NCBI RefSeq assembly: GCF_000381745.1
Contig: NZ_KB907000.1
Span: 1 to 55,618, forward strand
Origin: Psychromonas ossibalaenae ATCC BAA-1528
GTDB taxonomy: Bacteria > Pseudomonadota > Gammaproteobacteria > Enterobacterales > Psychromonadaceae
DNA: 55,618 nt
Direction of reading: 5' to 3'
Part shown: piece after piece, positions 1-7,906 of the stretch
Layout of the letters: every line of letters starts with the position of its first letter
Numbering within the stretch: position 1 is the stretch's first letter
Notes under the pieces: model-generated
Told to the model about the DNA's origin: nothing
Database searches by the model: none
What the model saw: the letters and a program-made list of their open reading frames with translations, nothing else
Made by a program: the position numbers and the translations under genes

Positions 1-230
1 ATAACACGAGCAATAGTGTCATGCCGAGGTATCCCGGATTCAAAAGGACGATATTGACGAAGCCAATCAAGCTTTATATGGCCGAAGTTTTCAATATCCT
101 CCCAGCCTTCAGAGCCAGACATAACGGCACTAATAGCGAGTAAAAGAATATCGAGTAAATTATGTTTCTTACATCGTTCAATACGAGGGTCTGAGATGGA
201 ATCGAAGTATTTCAAAAAAGTAGCGCTCAT
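1..230 (-). CDS. ISAs1-family transposase, N-terminal part (partial)
   Basis: This is the 5' part of a transposase that runs off the left edge. It begins [19 protein letters not shown] and continues with a hydrophobic stretch ([19 protein letters not shown]) and a W-E-I-E-F-G segment. That is the typical start of ISAs1/H-repeat (YhhI-like) proteins, where D-P-R and the A-V-GA-type helix form the H-repeat N-terminal domain. About 76 codons are present; the DDE catalytic residues lie outside. It is collinear with the copy at the right edge. Whether the full copy is intact cannot be seen. Confidence 0.85.
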   Translation of the reverse strand, partial: MSATFLKYFDSISDPRIERCKKHNLLDILLLAISAVMSGSEGWEDIENFGHIKLDWLRQYRPFESGIPRHDTIARV

Positions 231-316
231 TATTATCACCAAATAGCGAATTGTTAGTATATGGTGATCAGATCGCTAGTTGGAGGAAAAGTTCAATTTA
301 TAATGATCTTGCCGTG
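1..316 (-). mobile_element. ISAs1-family insertion sequence, partial (left window edge)
   Basis: The first 316 bases are the reverse complement of the last part of the window (55289-55618) with one visible mismatch in the overlap. Homology stops abruptly at 316. On the element's own strand the edge reads CACGGCAAGATCATTATAA, which I take as the terminal inverted repeat. The element enters the window by its transposase 5' end and runs off the left edge, so length and second end are unknown. ISAs1 elements are DDE transposons of about 1.2-1.5 kb; the assignment rests on the transposase N-terminus. Confidence 0.85.
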
Positions 317-347
317 ACCCAGCTAAGGCTTTCAACAACTCTTTCAC
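317..347 (-). pseudogene. 5' stub of an unknown gene cut by the insertion sequence
   Basis: Directly at the end of the left insertion sequence, on the minus strand, a GTG codon at 347 sits six bases after a strong Shine-Dalgarno AAGGAG. It opens a frame encoding MKELLKALAG before the sequence enters the element. The good ribosome site with an in-frame start that ends exactly at the element boundary suggests the element landed near the 5' end of a translated gene. Ten codons are too few to identify it. Because the element reads away from the window, the rest of the gene should be beyond the other end of this copy. Confidence 0.4.
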
Positions 348-817
348 AAATATCTCCTTAGCAATATAAGCACTATTATATCGAGGCAGTTAACAGCTTT
401 TTGTACGTCATAGCAGCACAATTACCCATTGTATCTATTTTCCGCCAAAACATCACAATAACCAAAAAATCAAATCAATTCAATTAATTGTAAATTCACA
501 TGACAAATTAGTGCATCGAAAAATACATCACTAGAAATATATGCACGTTTTTTGAGTCAATTTTAATAAAGGGAACGCAGAAAGATCCCTAATAACCTTT
601 ATAGTAATGCTTTTACCGGATTTCAGTCCAAAACAGGCGCTGTGACTTATGAAGTAAAAATTACTGAGGATTAATAGCTATACGGATATAAAAATGGAAC
701 TAGAAATAGCTGAAATCACAGATAATTAACGACGAACATTGTGAAAAATTCGTCGTCAACAAGCTAATAATAATGCTTTGCTTGTGGGGTTCTTAGTCTT
801 GTGCGATGTGCTTTAAG
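348..817. other. Non-coding or decayed stretch
   Basis: This AT-rich stretch of about 470 bases holds no convincing gene. On the plus strand at 583-674 a short open frame without a good start reads ...NNLYSNAFTGFQSKTGAVTY then EVKITED and a stop. It has the look of a protein C-terminus and may be the remnant of a lost gene, but I cannot name a family. No terminator or promoter was recognised with confidence. Confidence 0.3.
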
Positions 818-1177
818 CTATTTTTTGTTTTCATATTTGTTGCTGCCAGGATACATTTTAAAGTATTTTTCTACAGCAAGTGCTTTATCGCATATTGGTG
901 AGCCCCAAAACATGCCAATTTGCATATACCCATTAGCTTCTATGTAGGTCTCACCATAGTCTTTATAAAATCGTGTACAGTGATCAGCTTCTTTACCCTG
1001 CTCATTAATACATTTATTTATTTCAATCGCTTTAAGCGGCTCGATTTCTTGCTTTCGAAACTCTTGACATTCAGCCATTAAATCATCTGCTTGCACTCGA
1101 GAAATAGAGTCTGCTTGTGCATATTGAAAAGACAACAACATCGAAATTAAGATAAAAGGTAATCTCAAATTCTGCAT
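818..1177 (-). CDS. Small secreted protein, cysteine-containing, unknown function
   Basis: The 119-residue product starts with a signal peptide (MQNLRLPFILISMLLSFQYAQA, cleavage probably after ADA or AQA near residue 22). The mature part of about 95 residues has four cysteines (C37, C56, C67, C97 approximately), consistent with two periplasmic disulfides. A conserved-looking tail GMFWGSPICDKALAVEKYF follows. The start ATG is preceded by AAGGGGGAAAA, a good ribosome site. It is transcribed like ppiC but is separated from it by about 60 bases. I do not recognise a named family; similar short exported proteins occur in marine gammaproteobacteria. Confidence 0.7.
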   Translation of the reverse strand: MQNLRLPFILISMLLSFQYAQADSISRVQADDLMAECQEFRKQEIEPLKAIEINKCINEQGKEADHCTRFYKDYGETYIEANGYMQIGMFWGSPICDKALAVEKYFKMYPGSNKYENKK

Positions 1178-1238
1178 TTTTCCCCCTTAGTTTAGATAAC
1201 GACTCAGTGATATAATCAATATGCTACAAAATGCACTA

Positions 1239-1517
1239 TCAAGTACGGTACAAAACCTTAATAACATGCCAGCCGAATTTAGTTTTCACTAATAACGGGG
1301 TTAAGATTTCCCCCGTAAAGGCGGCTTTATCAAATGCCGGCACCATCTGCCCTTTCTTAAACTCCCCTAAATCGCCGCCTTTTTTACCCGACGGACAGGT
1401 TGAATATTTCTTTGCTAGCGACTGAAATTTCGCACCTTTCTTTAGCTGCTGAATAATATCGTCTGCTTGTTCTTTATGCTTTACTAATATATGCAAAGCT
1501 GCTGCTGTTCTTGCCAT
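1239..1517 (-). CDS. ppiC: Peptidyl-prolyl cis-trans isomerase, parvulin type (PpiC)
   Basis: This 92-residue protein is a single parvulin (rotamase) domain with no signal peptide or chaperone domain. That matches the size and layout of E. coli PpiC, a cytoplasmic proline isomerase acting on protein folding. The family signatures are visible: [15 protein letters not shown] at the N-terminus, [32 protein letters not shown], and GWHVIKV at the C-terminus. Active-site positions typical of parvulins (the two His, Cys40-equivalent and Met/Phe in GQMVPAFD) are kept. It stands alone, with small intergenic regions on both sides. Confidence 0.93.
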   Translation of the reverse strand: MARTAAALHILVKHKEQADDIIQQLKKGAKFQSLAKKYSTCPSGKKGGDLGEFKKGQMVPAFDKAAFTGEILTPLLVKTKFGWHVIKVLYRT

Positions 1518-1725
1518 ACCTACCTCATGTTTTATAACTGAGGCGATTGTAACACAACAAAACCGACCTCCATATTTTAGCGATAATCAATTTAATACAC
1601 ATATTTCAGCTGTTTCTTTCATTTTGTGCTCTATAACGCTTTTCAAATCTTTAATTATCAATACAATTGCCATGTTAACAAATTGTTAAAACAAACAACT
1701 TCCCTTTAACCTATAAGACAGAATT

Positions 1726-2565
1726 ATGAAACTTGAAGCTATAGATTATACGGCAGATAATGCCGAGCAACTGTTTGTCGAATCTCTTCGCAACACAGGT
1801 TTTGGTGTATTAAAAAACCATCCGATCCAGAAACAATTAGTCAATTCAATCTATGATAACTGGTATCAGTTCTTTAACTCTCAAGATAAAAGCGACTTTC
1901 AGTTTAATGTACAAACTCAAGACGGTTTTTTCCCGGCTGAAATTTCAGAAACCGCGAAAGGCCATTCAGTAAAAGATATTAAAGAGTACTTTCATTATTA
2001 TCCCTGGGGACAATGCCCAGCAGAATTAAAAATCGAGCTTCAGAATTATTATGAGCAGGCTAACAACCTGGCATCACAGCTTCTGGGCTGGGTGGAAAAC
2101 AATTCTCCTGCTGAAATATCGCAGTTATTTACGCAGCCGCTTCCGGATATGATTAAAGGCAATGAGCAGACGTTATTACGCGTACTGCATTATCCGCCGT
2201 TAAAAGGTGATGAGGAGTTAGGTGCAATCCGCGCTGGAGCCCATGAAGATATTAATCTGCTGACTATTCTGCCGGCAGCTAATGAACCAGGCCTGCAGGT
2301 AAAGAGTAAAGACGGCGAGTGGTTAGACGTACCGTCTGATTTCGGCAATTTGATTATTAACATCGGGGATATGCTTCAGGAAGCATCCGGCGGTTATTTC
2401 CCGTCAACAACACATCGGGTAATTAACCCCGACGGCGCAGACAAAACTAAGTCACGAATTTCACTACCGCTGTTTCTGCACCCAAAACCAGAAGTCATAC
2501 TGTCAGATAATTACACTGCACATGAATACCTGCAGGAACGTCTAAGGGAACTTGGCGTTATTTAA
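1726..2565 (+). CDS. 2OG-Fe(II) oxygenase, isopenicillin N synthase-like
   Basis: This 279-residue cytosolic enzyme belongs to the iron/2-oxoglutarate dioxygenase superfamily in the isopenicillin N synthase/gibberellin oxidase branch. The N-terminal DIOX_N-like part contains GFGVLKNH. The double-stranded beta-helix core has the iron ligands in AHEDINLLTIL (H-x-D) and in TTHRV (distal His), and the 2-oxoglutarate-binding R-x-S in KSRISLPLFLHP. All facial-triad residues are therefore present and the enzyme should be active. The substrate cannot be told from sequence. No operon partners; a weak hairpin follows the stop. Confidence 0.88.
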   Translation: MKLEAIDYTADNAEQLFVESLRNTGFGVLKNHPIQKQLVNSIYDNWYQFFNSQDKSDFQFNVQTQDGFFPAEISETAKGHSVKDIKEYFHYYPWGQCPAELKIELQNYYEQANNLASQLLGWVENNSPAEISQLFTQPLPDMIKGNEQTLLRVLHYPPLKGDEELGAIRAGAHEDINLLTILPAANEPGLQVKSKDGEWLDVPSDFGNLIINIGDMLQEASGGYFPSTTHRVINPDGADKTKSRISLPLFLHPKPEVILSDNYTAHEYLQERLRELGVI

Positions 2566-2575
2566 CGACAATAAA

Positions 2576-2603
2576 AGCAGGCATCTGCTCCAGATGTCTG
2601 TTT
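2576..2603 (+). terminator. Putative terminator after the oxygenase gene
   Basis: GGCATCTG and CAGATGTC form an 8-bp stem (one G-T pair) around a three-base loop about 15 bases after the stop codon. A short, interrupted T run follows. It is weak as an intrinsic terminator. Confidence 0.45.
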
Positions 2604-2879
2604 ATTCCTCACCACCTGCTGATAATGCAGGCAAACGTGCCGCATGATATGCTTTTCGTTTCGCTCATTCATATAATGCTTAATTCAGTATAATCATCTG
2701 CTTTGAATTTTATTAACATGGCGCTTACCTGGCTTATAAGCCTGCAGTACTATTCACTATATTGTGTGTTTTAACCAGAATTTCGTTAATCTTAACTTAA
2801 CACATCGTTAATTATGTTCGAATATACTAAACAAAGATATAAGCACAAAATAGCCTCTCTTCCATTATCGAGATTCGTT

Positions 2880-3842
2880 ATGTTAACAAATATAAAAAAC
2901 ATTCAGTTGTTTAAACAAATAACTAAAAAAGATACTGTTTTTATCGTGGCGGCAGTGCTTTGTCTGTCTCCGGTTATTTCATCTCCGATTGCTTTAATAC
3001 TTGGCTTTGCTCTAGCAACTTTTGGGTTGGTTCCTAAACGGTTAAACTTGAATGCACTGACTAAAAAACTACTGGCTTATTCCATTGTGGGTTTAGGTTT
3101 TGGTATTAACTTAGAGCAGGCAATGGATGCCAGTAAAGGTAATATGGGCCTGATTATTACTTCAATTTTCAGTACGCTGCTTTTCGGCTGGCTGCTGACC
3201 AAAATGATGGGCATTGAATCAAAAACCGGACACTTAATTGCTTCAGGCACCGCCATCTGCGGCGGCAGTGCAATTGCAGCCGTGGCTCCTGCCATTAATG
3301 CTAAAGACGATCATACTTCTCATGCCCTGGCGACCGTTTTTATTCTTAATTCTGTCGCGTTATTTGTATTTCCACTAGTTGGCCATCTGCTCGATATGAG
3401 TCAGCATGCCTTTGGCGTATGGAGTGCTATTGCTATTCATGATACTTCATCAGTTGTTGGCGCAGCTTCTGCTTACGGTAATGAATCTTTACAAATTGCA
3501 ACAACCTTAAAACTGGCTCGTGCATTATGGATAATTCCAATTGCTTTCCTGAGTGCCTTAATGTTTAAAGGCGACAGCAAGAAAATCACTATTCCACTGT
3601 TTATTGTTTTTTACTGCGCTGCGATTGTTTTCGCGCATTATCTACCGCAGTTTTCCGGGCTTTATCAGGAGGTATTTACAGCTTCAAAACGTTTACTGGT
3701 ATTGTGCTTATTCTTAATCGGCTCAGGTATTACCTTTAATAAAATCAAATCAGCAGGATTCAAGCCACTGCTGTTAGGTATCATTTTATGGGTGATCATC
3801 GGCGGCAGCTCATTAGCTTATATCCAGATGTTTATGCCTTAA
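2880..3842 (+). CDS. yeiH: YeiH/UPF0324 family membrane protein, putative exporter
   Basis: The roughly 320-residue integral membrane protein has about ten hydrophobic segments and the family hallmarks GxGFGINLEQ, SGTAICGGSAIAAVAP and IHDTSSVVGAA. Members are predicted anion (sulfate or organosulfonate) exporters, but the substrate is not settled. The start at 2880 is chosen because it places the first membrane segment where the family has it. An upstream in-frame ATG at 2814 would add 22 basic residues and has no clear ribosome site. In enterobacteria yeiH is next to the LysR gene yeiE; here the nearest LysR gene (5341-6264) is 1.5 kb away and faces chrA instead. Confidence 0.88.
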   Translation: MLTNIKNIQLFKQITKKDTVFIVAAVLCLSPVISSPIALILGFALATFGLVPKRLNLNALTKKLLAYSIVGLGFGINLEQAMDASKGNMGLIITSIFSTLLFGWLLTKMMGIESKTGHLIASGTAICGGSAIAAVAPAINAKDDHTSHALATVFILNSVALFVFPLVGHLLDMSQHAFGVWSAIAIHDTSSVVGAASAYGNESLQIATTLKLARALWIIPIAFLSALMFKGDSKKITIPLFIVFYCAAIVFAHYLPQFSGLYQEVFTASKRLLVLCLFLIGSGITFNKIKSAGFKPLLLGIILWVIIGGSSLAYIQMFMP

Positions 3843-3866
3843 CAAGACAACTTCCCCGTCTTTTTA

Positions 3867-3899
3867 TAAAGGCCTAATATTCTTATTTAGGCCTTTTTA
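3867..3899 (+). terminator. Intrinsic terminator after yeiH, shared with the convergent small gene
   Basis: AAAGGCCTAA and TTAGGCCTTT form a perfect 10-bp stem around ATATTCTTA-type loop sequence, followed by T's on both strands. It works as a bidirectional terminator. The stop codon of the minus-strand small gene at 3883-4050 lies inside the hairpin. Confidence 0.8.
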
Positions 3900-4050
3900 T
3901 CAAGCTTGAATGTCTGTTATTACTGTATAAATAAAACAGCAGTAATGAGAATGCCGATAAATCAAAGGCTGCCGAAATAAGCCCGCTGCTGAACAGTGAC
4001 AGCAATATACTCAGTAATACTGCCGCCATAATAAATTTGTTAACAAGCAT
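3883..4050 (-). CDS. Small membrane protein, 55 residues, unknown
   Basis: On the minus strand an ATG at 4050 is preceded by AGAAGGA at good spacing. It opens a 55-codon frame encoding a hydrophobic protein: KFIMAAVLLSILLSLFSSG, then a second hydrophobic segment FSLLLFYLY, and a basic tail ending IKRPK. Two short transmembrane helices are likely, with the tail in the cytoplasm. The stop falls in the bidirectional terminator shared with yeiH. The frame is too short for most automatic predictions. No family is recognised; the ribosome site and composition are the evidence that it is real. Confidence 0.5.
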   Translation of the reverse strand: MLVNKFIMAAVLLSILLSLFSSGLISAAFDLSAFSLLLFYLYSNNRHSSLIKRPK

Positions 4051-4290
4051 AATAAATCCTTCTGTTTATAACCTGTCGTTATTATCACCCCAGCAGCCCT
4101 GAGTTACTAAATACCGTAATCTTCTAACTCATAACTATTTGAAAATATAAAATTTCAAACGAAGCGACCACCTGATTACGCCTTGCTTGTAATAATCAAT
4201 TAATAAACATTCTCCTGTCTAAATATTGCTTATGGCGTTTTTTATTCTACAATGACGTTCGTTTTTATTTTTAGGTGTTTCCCCTCAATT

Positions 4291-5403
4291 ATGTCAATTA
4301 AAATTGCTATTAACGGTTATGGACGAATCGGACGAAGTGTCGTACGCGCATTATATGAAAGCAGCCGCCAGGATGAGATCAAGGTTGTTGTTATTAATGA
4401 ACCAGCTGAACCTGAGGCCATTGCGCATTTAACTCAGTATGACTCAACCCATGGGCGTTTTTCTTTTCCGGTAGAACTGGTTGACAACCAGCTTCAGATT
4501 GAAAATGACCGTATCAGTTTAGTTCAATTCACTGAGCTCAAAGACCTGCCCTGGAAAGAGCATGATATTGATATCGTTCTCGACTGTACCGGTATTTACG
4601 GCAGCCGCAGTGATGCACAGGCACATCTCGATGCCGGTGCAAAAAAAGTTATCTTTTCCCATCCGGCTGACTCAGACGTTGATGCAACTGTGGTCTACGG
4701 TGTTAATCATCAGGAGTTGAGCGGCGACGAGACCTTTCTTTCCGGCGCATCCTGTACAACCAACTGCATGGTGCCGGTCATCGATGTTTTAGACGCCGCC
4801 TTTGATATTAAGTGCGGGACCATCACCACTATCCATTCGGCAATGAATGACCAGCCGGTAATCGATTCCTACCATTCAGATCTGCGCCGTACCCGGGCAG
4901 CCAGTCAGTCTATTATTCCGGTAGACACTAAATTAGCCGCCGGTATTGAGCGCATATTACCCAAGTTTGCTAATAAGTTTGAAGCGATTGCGGTACGTGT
5001 ACCGACTATCAATGTCACGGCAATGGATCTCAGCATTACCGTCAGTAAAAATGTCACTATCGATGATATAAATGCCTGTCTGCTGCAGGCTTCAAAAAAC
5101 AAATTACAGGGAATTCTTGGTTATACAGAAGCACCGCTGGTATCCATCGATTTTAATCATGACCCGCGCTCCTGCATTATTGACGGCACACAGACCCGCG
5201 TCAGTGACGGCCATTTAGTAAAGCTGTTAGTCTGGTGTGACAACGAATGGGGATTTGCCAATCGTCTGCTTGATACCAGCGAGTATATAACAGCCTTAGC
5301 TGATTCAAATTGTCAGAATATAAAAAAACAAGCTGCGCATTTATCTGAGCACCTGCGCACTAACAGCTCTGCTGACAAGTTCCCGGAGCCACAGACTTCT
5401 TGA
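4291..5403 (+). CDS. epd: D-erythrose-4-phosphate dehydrogenase
   Basis: Epd oxidises erythrose 4-phosphate to 4-phosphoerythronate with NAD+, the first step of the DXP-dependent pyridoxal phosphate pathway. The sequence follows E. coli Epd rather than GapA along its whole length: [18 protein letters not shown] (Rossmann NAD site), YDSTHGRF, the catalytic [40 protein letters not shown] and [15 protein letters not shown]. The ATG at 4291 starts at the family position; an upstream in-frame ATG at 4252 would add 13 residues. The C-terminus is about 35 residues longer than in E. coli and overlaps the convergent LysR gene by 63 bases. Unusually, pgk and fba do not follow. Confidence 0.93.
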   Translation: MSIKIAINGYGRIGRSVVRALYESSRQDEIKVVVINEPAEPEAIAHLTQYDSTHGRFSFPVELVDNQLQIENDRISLVQFTELKDLPWKEHDIDIVLDCTGIYGSRSDAQAHLDAGAKKVIFSHPADSDVDATVVYGVNHQELSGDETFLSGASCTTNCMVPVIDVLDAAFDIKCGTITTIHSAMNDQPVIDSYHSDLRRTRAASQSIIPVDTKLAAGIERILPKFANKFEAIAVRVPTINVTAMDLSITVSKNVTIDDINACLLQASKNKLQGILGYTEAPLVSIDFNHDPRSCIIDGTQTRVSDGHLVKLLVWCDNEWGFANRLLDTSEYITALADSNCQNIKKQAAHLSEHLRTNSSADKFPEPQTS

Positions 5404-6264
5404 ATGCTGATCGTTACGTCTCTGCCATAACATTTCGATGTCAAAATCAGGGACGTCAACCGGCGGTTTACCGAAATGAAGTTCATTAGAGAACAGATCC
5501 ATTTTAGCCATTAATTCAGGCACTACGCACAGTAGTTTTCTGCCGCGGATAAGGTGACGCAGAGTTAAAAAACTGCGGCAGGTAGCACTAACCTGGCGCA
5601 GCAGGCCCAACTCAGCCAGTTGTGCATCAACCTGGCTGCTTAGCTGTCCACCCGGGTTTGCCAGCGCATGGGGAACACTAAGGTAATCATGCATGGAGAC
5701 CGGCAAAGAGATACCGGTTGCCTGATGATCAAATAGACAGACATGCTGCTCGGTATAAAGAAACTGACGACTAAAGTTTTTATTCTCTTCACTGATGCTT
5801 CCGATCATCACATCCAGCTTATGCTGATCAAATACCTGCTGATAGTTGCCCTTGTCCACATGGTAAAAACACACCTGACTGTTAGATGCCTGTTCAGCCA
5901 GCAGATCAAACAAAAGTGGTGCAAAGAGCAGTTCAGCATAATCCGTTAAACCGATTTTAAAGGTACCGGAAAAGCTTGACGGTTCAAATTCCTGTAGGGA
6001 CAAAACTTCTGTAGATATCTGATTTAAAATACGGCTGATCACCGGATCTAATTCCAGCGCTTTTTTACTCGGCACCATCAAGTGCCCCTGCCGGGAAAAC
6101 AGCGGATCATTTAATAAACTGCGCAGCCGAGATAAACTGTGACTCATCGCAGACTGCCCCACTGCCAGTTTATCAGCCGCTTTGGTAACACTTCTCTGCT
6201 CCATCAGAGTCGTAAACGCAACCAGCAGATTTAAGTCAACGGCGCGCCAATTAATTTCATTCAT
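5341..6264 (-). CDS. LysR-family transcriptional regulator
   Basis: This is a 307-residue LysR-type regulator. The N-terminal helix-turn-helix is clear ([12 protein letters not shown], then [20 protein letters not shown] and [12 protein letters not shown]). The C-terminal substrate-binding domain begins near residue 95 ([12 protein letters not shown]). The start is placed at ATG 6264; a TTG 21 bases upstream is less likely. It is divergent from the chromate transporter gene, with 100 bases between the starts, so it probably controls that gene and itself. The C-terminal end overlaps the 3' end of epd on the other strand. The effector is unknown. Confidence 0.9.
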   Translation of the reverse strand: MNEINWRAVDLNLLVAFTTLMEQRSVTKAADKLAVGQSAMSHSLSRLRSLLNDPLFSRQGHLMVPSKKALELDPVISRILNQISTEVLSLQEFEPSSFSGTFKIGLTDYAELLFAPLLFDLLAEQASNSQVCFYHVDKGNYQQVFDQHKLDVMIGSISEENKNFSRQFLYTEQHVCLFDHQATGISLPVSMHDYLSVPHALANPGGQLSSQVDAQLAELGLLRQVSATCRSFLTLRHLIRGRKLLCVVPELMAKMDLFSNELHFGKPPVDVPDFDIEMLWQRRNDQHSRSLWLRELVSRAVSAQVLR

Positions 6265-6364
6265 AGTTTCAACCAAAACAATCAATTTGAATCATTATAC
6301 AATTTTAATTATCTTCATGACATCTGTTTATTTCATTCAATTTTAGCTTTTAGGAAATGCACTT

Positions 6365-7519
6365 ATGTTTGATATCTTCATTAAATTTTTCATGCTTGGC
6401 TGGGTAAGCTTCGGCGGTCCCGCTGCTCATCTTGGTTATTTCAGAAATGCCTTTGTAGAAAAACATAAATGGCTGAGCGATGAAAAATACGGACAGTTTG
6501 TGGCACTCAGCCAGTTTCTGCCCGGTCCGGGATCCAGCCAGGTAGGTTTCTCCATCGGTTATCACAAAGGCGGCTTAGGCGGCGCGGCGGCTGCTTTTAT
6601 CGGTTTTACCCTGCCTTCTGTGATACTGATGCTGATAATTGCAGCGCTCAGCCATTCCTTAACCGACAACAGCTTGTTTATCGGGGCCGTGCACGGTTTG
6701 AAACTGCTTGCTGTTATTGTTGTAGCCGATGCGGCCTGGGGCATGTTCAATAATTTCTGCAAACGTAAAATCAGTATCGCTTTATGTGTGTTTACTGCTC
6801 TGGTGCTGCTAGTACTTCCCTCTATCGGTTCACAAATAGCCGTACTGACAGCAGCCGCGCTTGTCGGCAGAAAATATTTAATGACTGATAATCTCAGCAG
6901 TACCTCTTTCAATATCAAAACAGACTTAAGCTGGCCGCCGCTGCTGGTTTTCATTGCGCTGTTAATCGGGTTACCCGCTCTTGCTCATTATTCTCCACAA
7001 ATTGCGCTTTTTTCTGATTTCTTTCAAGCGGGAAGTCTAGTATTCGGCGGCGGGCACGTTGTACTGCCGTTATTAGAAAATCTGGTGGGCGATCAGCTTA
7101 CACAGGACAGTTTTCTAACCGGCTATGCGGCAGCTCAGGCAGTACCCGGCCCGATGTTTACCTTTGCTACTTTCCTCGGTTTTGAACTGCTGCCGATCAA
7201 TCCGATATGGGGCGCATTACTAGCCACTACTGCCGTTTTCTTACCCGGATTTCTTCTGATATTGGTCGTTCTAAAGCACTGGCGTCAGCTGGCGGCGATT
7301 CCTGCGGTCAGCGGTGCAATGAATGGCGTTAACGCAGCTGTTGTCGGCCTACTGCTCTCTGCACTTTATCAGCCGGTATTTTCCAGTGCGGTGATTAACA
7401 GTGTCGACATGGCGTTAGTTATCCTGGGTCTGTATCTACTTAAAAGTCTGCGTTTACCTATCGTTGCTATGGTCGCTTTGTACCTTAGCGCCGGTATGCT
7501 TCTGAACGCAATCAACTAA
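6365..7519 (+). CDS. chrA: Chromate transporter, ChrA family (CHR)
   Basis: The 384-residue inner-membrane protein has two homologous CHR domains in tandem. The first has FFMLGWVSFGGPAAHLGYFR, LSQFLPGPGSSQVGFSIG and a glycine-rich segment; the second has FQAGSLVFGGGHVVLPLLE and AAQAVPGPMFTFATFLG. Each carries the FGGP/FGGG and PGP signatures of long-chain ChrA proteins, which export chromate in exchange or by proton motive force. The start ATG follows TTTTAGGAAA. The divergent LysR gene suggests inducible expression. Sulfate-like oxyanions other than chromate are possible substrates. Confidence 0.92.
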   Translation: MFDIFIKFFMLGWVSFGGPAAHLGYFRNAFVEKHKWLSDEKYGQFVALSQFLPGPGSSQVGFSIGYHKGGLGGAAAAFIGFTLPSVILMLIIAALSHSLTDNSLFIGAVHGLKLLAVIVVADAAWGMFNNFCKRKISIALCVFTALVLLVLPSIGSQIAVLTAAALVGRKYLMTDNLSSTSFNIKTDLSWPPLLVFIALLIGLPALAHYSPQIALFSDFFQAGSLVFGGGHVVLPLLENLVGDQLTQDSFLTGYAAAQAVPGPMFTFATFLGFELLPINPIWGALLATTAVFLPGFLLILVVLKHWRQLAAIPAVSGAMNGVNAAVVGLLLSALYQPVFSSAVINSVDMALVILGLYLLKSLRLPIVAMVALYLSAGMLLNAIN

Positions 7520-7906
7520 AGGCCATAAAAAGGTAAGATAAAAGACATGAAGATCGCCGTGAGAAATTGATATTTTCACGGTGGTTTGTCTTGCTGCAAT
7601 ATTCACTCTCAAACGCTGCTAAACATTTTCCTTAATTTTCCTTAATTTTCCTGCAACCTGCACAAAACACTCCTATTGGAGTATGTAAAGACACTATCGC
7701 TCGGCAGTCAAAAAAGACAGATTATCGTCATATACATATGATTTTATTGTGCAAATAAATTTAAAAATGATTGTAAGCCTCATTTTATATCTGGTTTATG
7801 AATGATGTGATTATATTATTGATATGGAACAATATTATTAATGGGAAAAGATCGATACTGCGCTTGAAACAATATATCCAACCTATATGACCGAGAATAT
7901 TATTTT
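7520..7906. other. Intergenic region between chrA and the dms operon
   Basis: About 390 bases. A hairpin at 7556-7583 (CCGTGA...TCACGG with extended A-T pairing) may end chrA transcription, though the T run is poor. At 7629-7652 the decamer CCTTAATTTT occurs twice in tandem. The last 200 bases are very AT-rich, as expected for the dms promoter. An FNR-type anaerobic control site would be expected here from the function of the operon, but I did not find a full TTGAT-N4-ATCAA match and do not claim one. Confidence 0.4.

Noticed and set aside
3077-3295. Minus-strand open frame inside yeiH
   Set aside because: It is the antisense shadow of a conserved membrane protein, with no ribosome site or family.
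7700-7906. FNR-type site upstream of dmsA
   Set aside because: Half-site-like TTGAT and TGTGAT words occur, but no TTGAT-N4-ATCAA dyad; AT-rich DNA gives such words by chance.
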